Below the pieces are notes generated by a model that worked only from the letters and a program-made list of their open reading frames with translations, was not told the origin of the DNA and searched no databases. A stretch of 7,413 nucleotides of DNA from an uncultured Lachnospiraceae bacterium (GTDB lineage Bacteria; Bacillota_A; Clostridia; Lachnospirales; Lachnospiraceae): the NCBI GenBank assembly GCA_902796775.1, contig CADBQK010000337.1:1-7413 (forward strand), written 5' to 3'. The translations under genes and the position numbers were made by a program. Below, in pieces: positions 5,582-7,413 of the stretch. Every line of letters begins with the position of its first letter. Position 1 is the stretch's first letter.

Positions 5582-6201
5582 AGATAGCAGTTCTTGTATC
5601 GGGAGGCGGGACAAACCTGCAGGCGATCATCGATGCGATTGCCTCTGGCAAGATCACGGATACCCGTATAGATGTCGTAGTAAGCAATAACCCCAAGGCT
5701 TATGCGCTGGAGCGCGCATCGAACGCTGATATTGAAACTGTCTGTATTTCTCCAAAGTCCTATCCGGAACGCAGGGACTTTAATAAAGCATTGACAGATT
5801 TTCTGGTCAAACGTGGAGTAGATCTGATCGTACTGGCCGGATTTATGGTGGTCGTACCGGAGATGATGATCACAGCCTTCCGCAACAGGATCATCAATAT
5901 CCATCCCTCCCTGATTCCCGCTTTCTGCGGGACCGGATACTATGGACTGCATGTCCATGAAGCAGCCCTGGAGAGAGGGGTAAAGGTGAGCGGAGCGACC
6001 GTACATTTTGTAGATGAAGGTACAGATACAGGTCCGATCATCATGCAGAAGGCTGTTGAGGTGCTGGATGATGACACTCCTGAGATTCTGCAGCGGCGGA
6101 TCATGGAGCAGGCTGAATGGCAGCTTCTCCCCAGTGTTATTAACCTGATCGCGCATAATAAGGTCGAGGTAGACGGACGGAAGGTCAGGATCCATTCATA
6201 G
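5575..6201 (+). CDS. purN: Phosphoribosylglycinamide formyltransferase (10-formyl-THF dependent)
   Basis: PurN formylates GAR to FGAR with 10-formyltetrahydrofolate, step 3 of purine synthesis. The 208-residue length is normal. The phosphate-binding loop [11 protein letters not shown] is at 8-18. The catalytic residues correspond to Asn108 and His110 in [10 protein letters not shown] and Asp151 in [10 protein letters not shown], matching E. coli Asn106, His108 and Asp144. The segment [16 protein letters not shown] (117-132) is the form seen in clostridial enzymes. ATG 5575 lies inside the end of purM (the purM stop TGA is 5579-5581), an arrangement typical of translational coupling. purD follows after 85 nt. 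Confidence 0.95.
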   Translation: MLKIAVLVSGGGTNLQAIIDAIASGKITDTRIDVVVSNNPKAYALERASNADIETVCISPKSYPERRDFNKALTDFLVKRGVDLIVLAGFMVVVPEMMITAFRNRIINIHPSLIPAFCGTGYYGLHVHEAALERGVKVSGATVHFVDEGTDTGPIIMQKAVEVLDDDTPEILQRRIMEQAEWQLLPSVINLIAHNKVEVDGRKVRIHS

Positions 6202-6286
6202 ACTACTGTATTTTCAAGATTGAATAATCCAGTACTGCATGTTTAAGAGGCACCCATTTGGGATTCGAAAAGAAAGGAACGACAGG

Positions 6287-7413
6287 ATGAAAGTTTTGAT
6301 AGTTGGCAGCGGCGGCAGGGAGCATGCAATTGCCTGGAAGGTATCCAAAAGCCCTCTGGTGGACAAGATCTACTGTGCTCCGGGAAATGCCGGCATTGCG
6401 GAAATAGCAGAGTGCGTGCCTCTGGGTGCGATGGAGTTTGAAGCTCTAGCCGATTTTGCCCAGAAGGAAGAAATCGGACTGACGATCATCGGTATGGATG
6501 ATCCGCTGGTTGGCGGGATCGTGGATGTTTTTGAGGCACGCGGACTGCGTGTGTTCGGCCCCAGGAAGAATGCGGCTATCATCGAAGGTTCCAAAGCCTT
6601 TGCCAAGGACCTGATGAAAAAATACGGCATTCCGACCGCTGCCTATGAGAATTTCACAGATCCGCAGGCTGCCCTGGCGTATCTGCAGCATGCAAAGATG
6701 CCGATCGTACTTAAGGCTGATGGCCTGGCTCTCGGTAAAGGTGTGCTGATCTGCCAGACACTTAAGGAGGCAGAGGCTGGTGTTCATGAGATCATGATGG
6801 ACAAGAAGTTCGGCAGTGCCGGAGATGCCATGGTCATCGAAGAATTTGTTACCGGCCGTGAGGTGTCCGTACTGTGTTTCTGTGACGGGACAGATATCGT
6901 GCCGATGACTTCTGCGCAGGATCATAAACGCGCCGGAGACGGCGATACCGGCTTGAACACCGGCGGTATGGGTACCTTCTCGCCGAGCCCTTTCTATACG
7001 GAAGAGATCGGAAGCTGGTGCATGGAGCATATCTTCCGGCCGACAATGGCTGCTATGAAGGCAGAGGGCAGGGAGTTTAAAGGTATCCTGTTTGTTGGAT
7101 TGATGCTGACGCAGGATGGCCCCAAGGTTCTGGAGTATAATGCACGTTTTGGCGATCCGGAAACGCAGGTCGTACTTCCCAGGATGAAGACTGATCTGGT
7201 TGAGATGTTTGAAGCCTGCATTGATGGTACACTGTCCTCCAAAAATCTGGAGTTTGAGGACAATGCTGCTGTCTGTGTCGTGCTGGCATCCGAAGGATAT
7301 CCTGTTTCCTATGAAAAGGGCTATCCAATCACCGGTTTTGAGAAGTTCCATGACGATGAAGGATATTACTGTTTCCATGCCGGTACAAAGAAAGCCGATG
7401 GTGATATTGTGAC
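6287..7413 (+). CDS. purD: Phosphoribosylamine-glycine ligase (GAR synthetase), 3' end outside window
   Basis: PurD joins glycine to phosphoribosylamine with ATP, step 2 of purine synthesis, giving the PurN substrate. The frame is open from ATG 6287 to the window edge, giving 375 residues of an expected 420-430. It has the ATP-grasp architecture: N-terminal GSGGREHA (7-14) and PGNAG (32-36), the ATP-binding stretch VLKADGLALGKGV (141-153), MTSAQDHKR (207-215), NTGGMG (224-229) and the metal-binding EYNARFGDPE (283-292). The segment IGMDDPLVGGIVD (68-80) is a variant of the more usual GPEAPL form and, as far as I recall, common in Lachnospiraceae. AAAGGA (6273-6278) lies 8 nt before the ATG. 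No frameshift is seen. The spacer before it holds a short CCCA/TGGG hairpin (6253-6262) but no clear terminator or promoter. Confidence 0.95.
   Translation, partial: MKVLIVGSGGREHAIAWKVSKSPLVDKIYCAPGNAGIAEIAECVPLGAMEFEALADFAQKEEIGLTIIGMDDPLVGGIVDVFEARGLRVFGPRKNAAIIEGSKAFAKDLMKKYGIPTAAYENFTDPQAALAYLQHAKMPIVLKADGLALGKGVLICQTLKEAEAGVHEIMMDKKFGSAGDAMVIEEFVTGREVSVLCFCDGTDIVPMTSAQDHKRAGDGDTGLNTGGMGTFSPSPFYTEEIGSWCMEHIFRPTMAAMKAEGREFKGILFVGLMLTQDGPKVLEYNARFGDPETQVVLPRMKTDLVEMFEACIDGTLSSKNLEFEDNAAVCVVLASEGYPVSYEKGYPITGFEKFHDDEGYYCFHAGTKKADGDIV

Noticed and set aside
6325..6336. A further copy of TGCAATTGCCTG, matching the pyrE upstream repeat
   Set aside because: It encodes the conserved HAIAW segment of PurD, so the match is most likely coincidental.

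Overview
The window reads as chromosome of a spore-forming Firmicute, most likely a Lachnospiraceae-type gut clostridium. The reasons are AGGAGG-like ribosome binding sites, a spore-photoproduct-lyase-family gene, moderate GC, and PurD/PurM/PurN/PyrE sequences of clostridial character. All genes lie on the + strand. This assignment comes from protein character and gene order, not from a database search.

Left part (1-2323): a two-gene unit encodes a nucleosidase-like protein of the MTA/SAH nucleosidase fold (88-975) and a radical SAM protein of the spore photoproduct lyase family (962-2047); the two overlap by 14 nt. The nucleosidase has an extra C-terminal region. The radical SAM protein carries a low-complexity insert and appears to have Tyr where the catalytic H-donor Cys of Bacillus SplB sits. 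A 15-bp tandem repeat spans the radical SAM stop codon. After it come an orphan open frame with no start (2063-2302), probably a gene remnant, and a rho-independent terminator (about 2285-2323).

Middle part (2324-2627): about 300 bases with no convincing gene. They hold an 18-bp tandem duplication built around GCAATTGC, then a good sigma-A promoter (TTGTAA-17-TATACT) whose -35 and -10 lie within a perfect 11-bp inverted repeat. This looks like an operator-controlled promoter for the genes downstream.

Right part (2628-7413): pyrE, two small membrane proteins (55 aa, and 110 aa resembling DUF6142), purE, purM, purN and a 3'-truncated purD. PyrE makes OMP from orotate and PRPP. PurD, PurN, PurM and PurE catalyse steps 2, 3, 5 and 6 of IMP synthesis. 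purC, purF, purH, purK and the other pyr genes are not in the window. Nucleotide synthesis is thus the theme on the right, and nucleoside/SAM or DNA-lesion chemistry the theme on the left. I see no CRISPR array, tRNA, rRNA, intact mobile element or recognised riboswitch.
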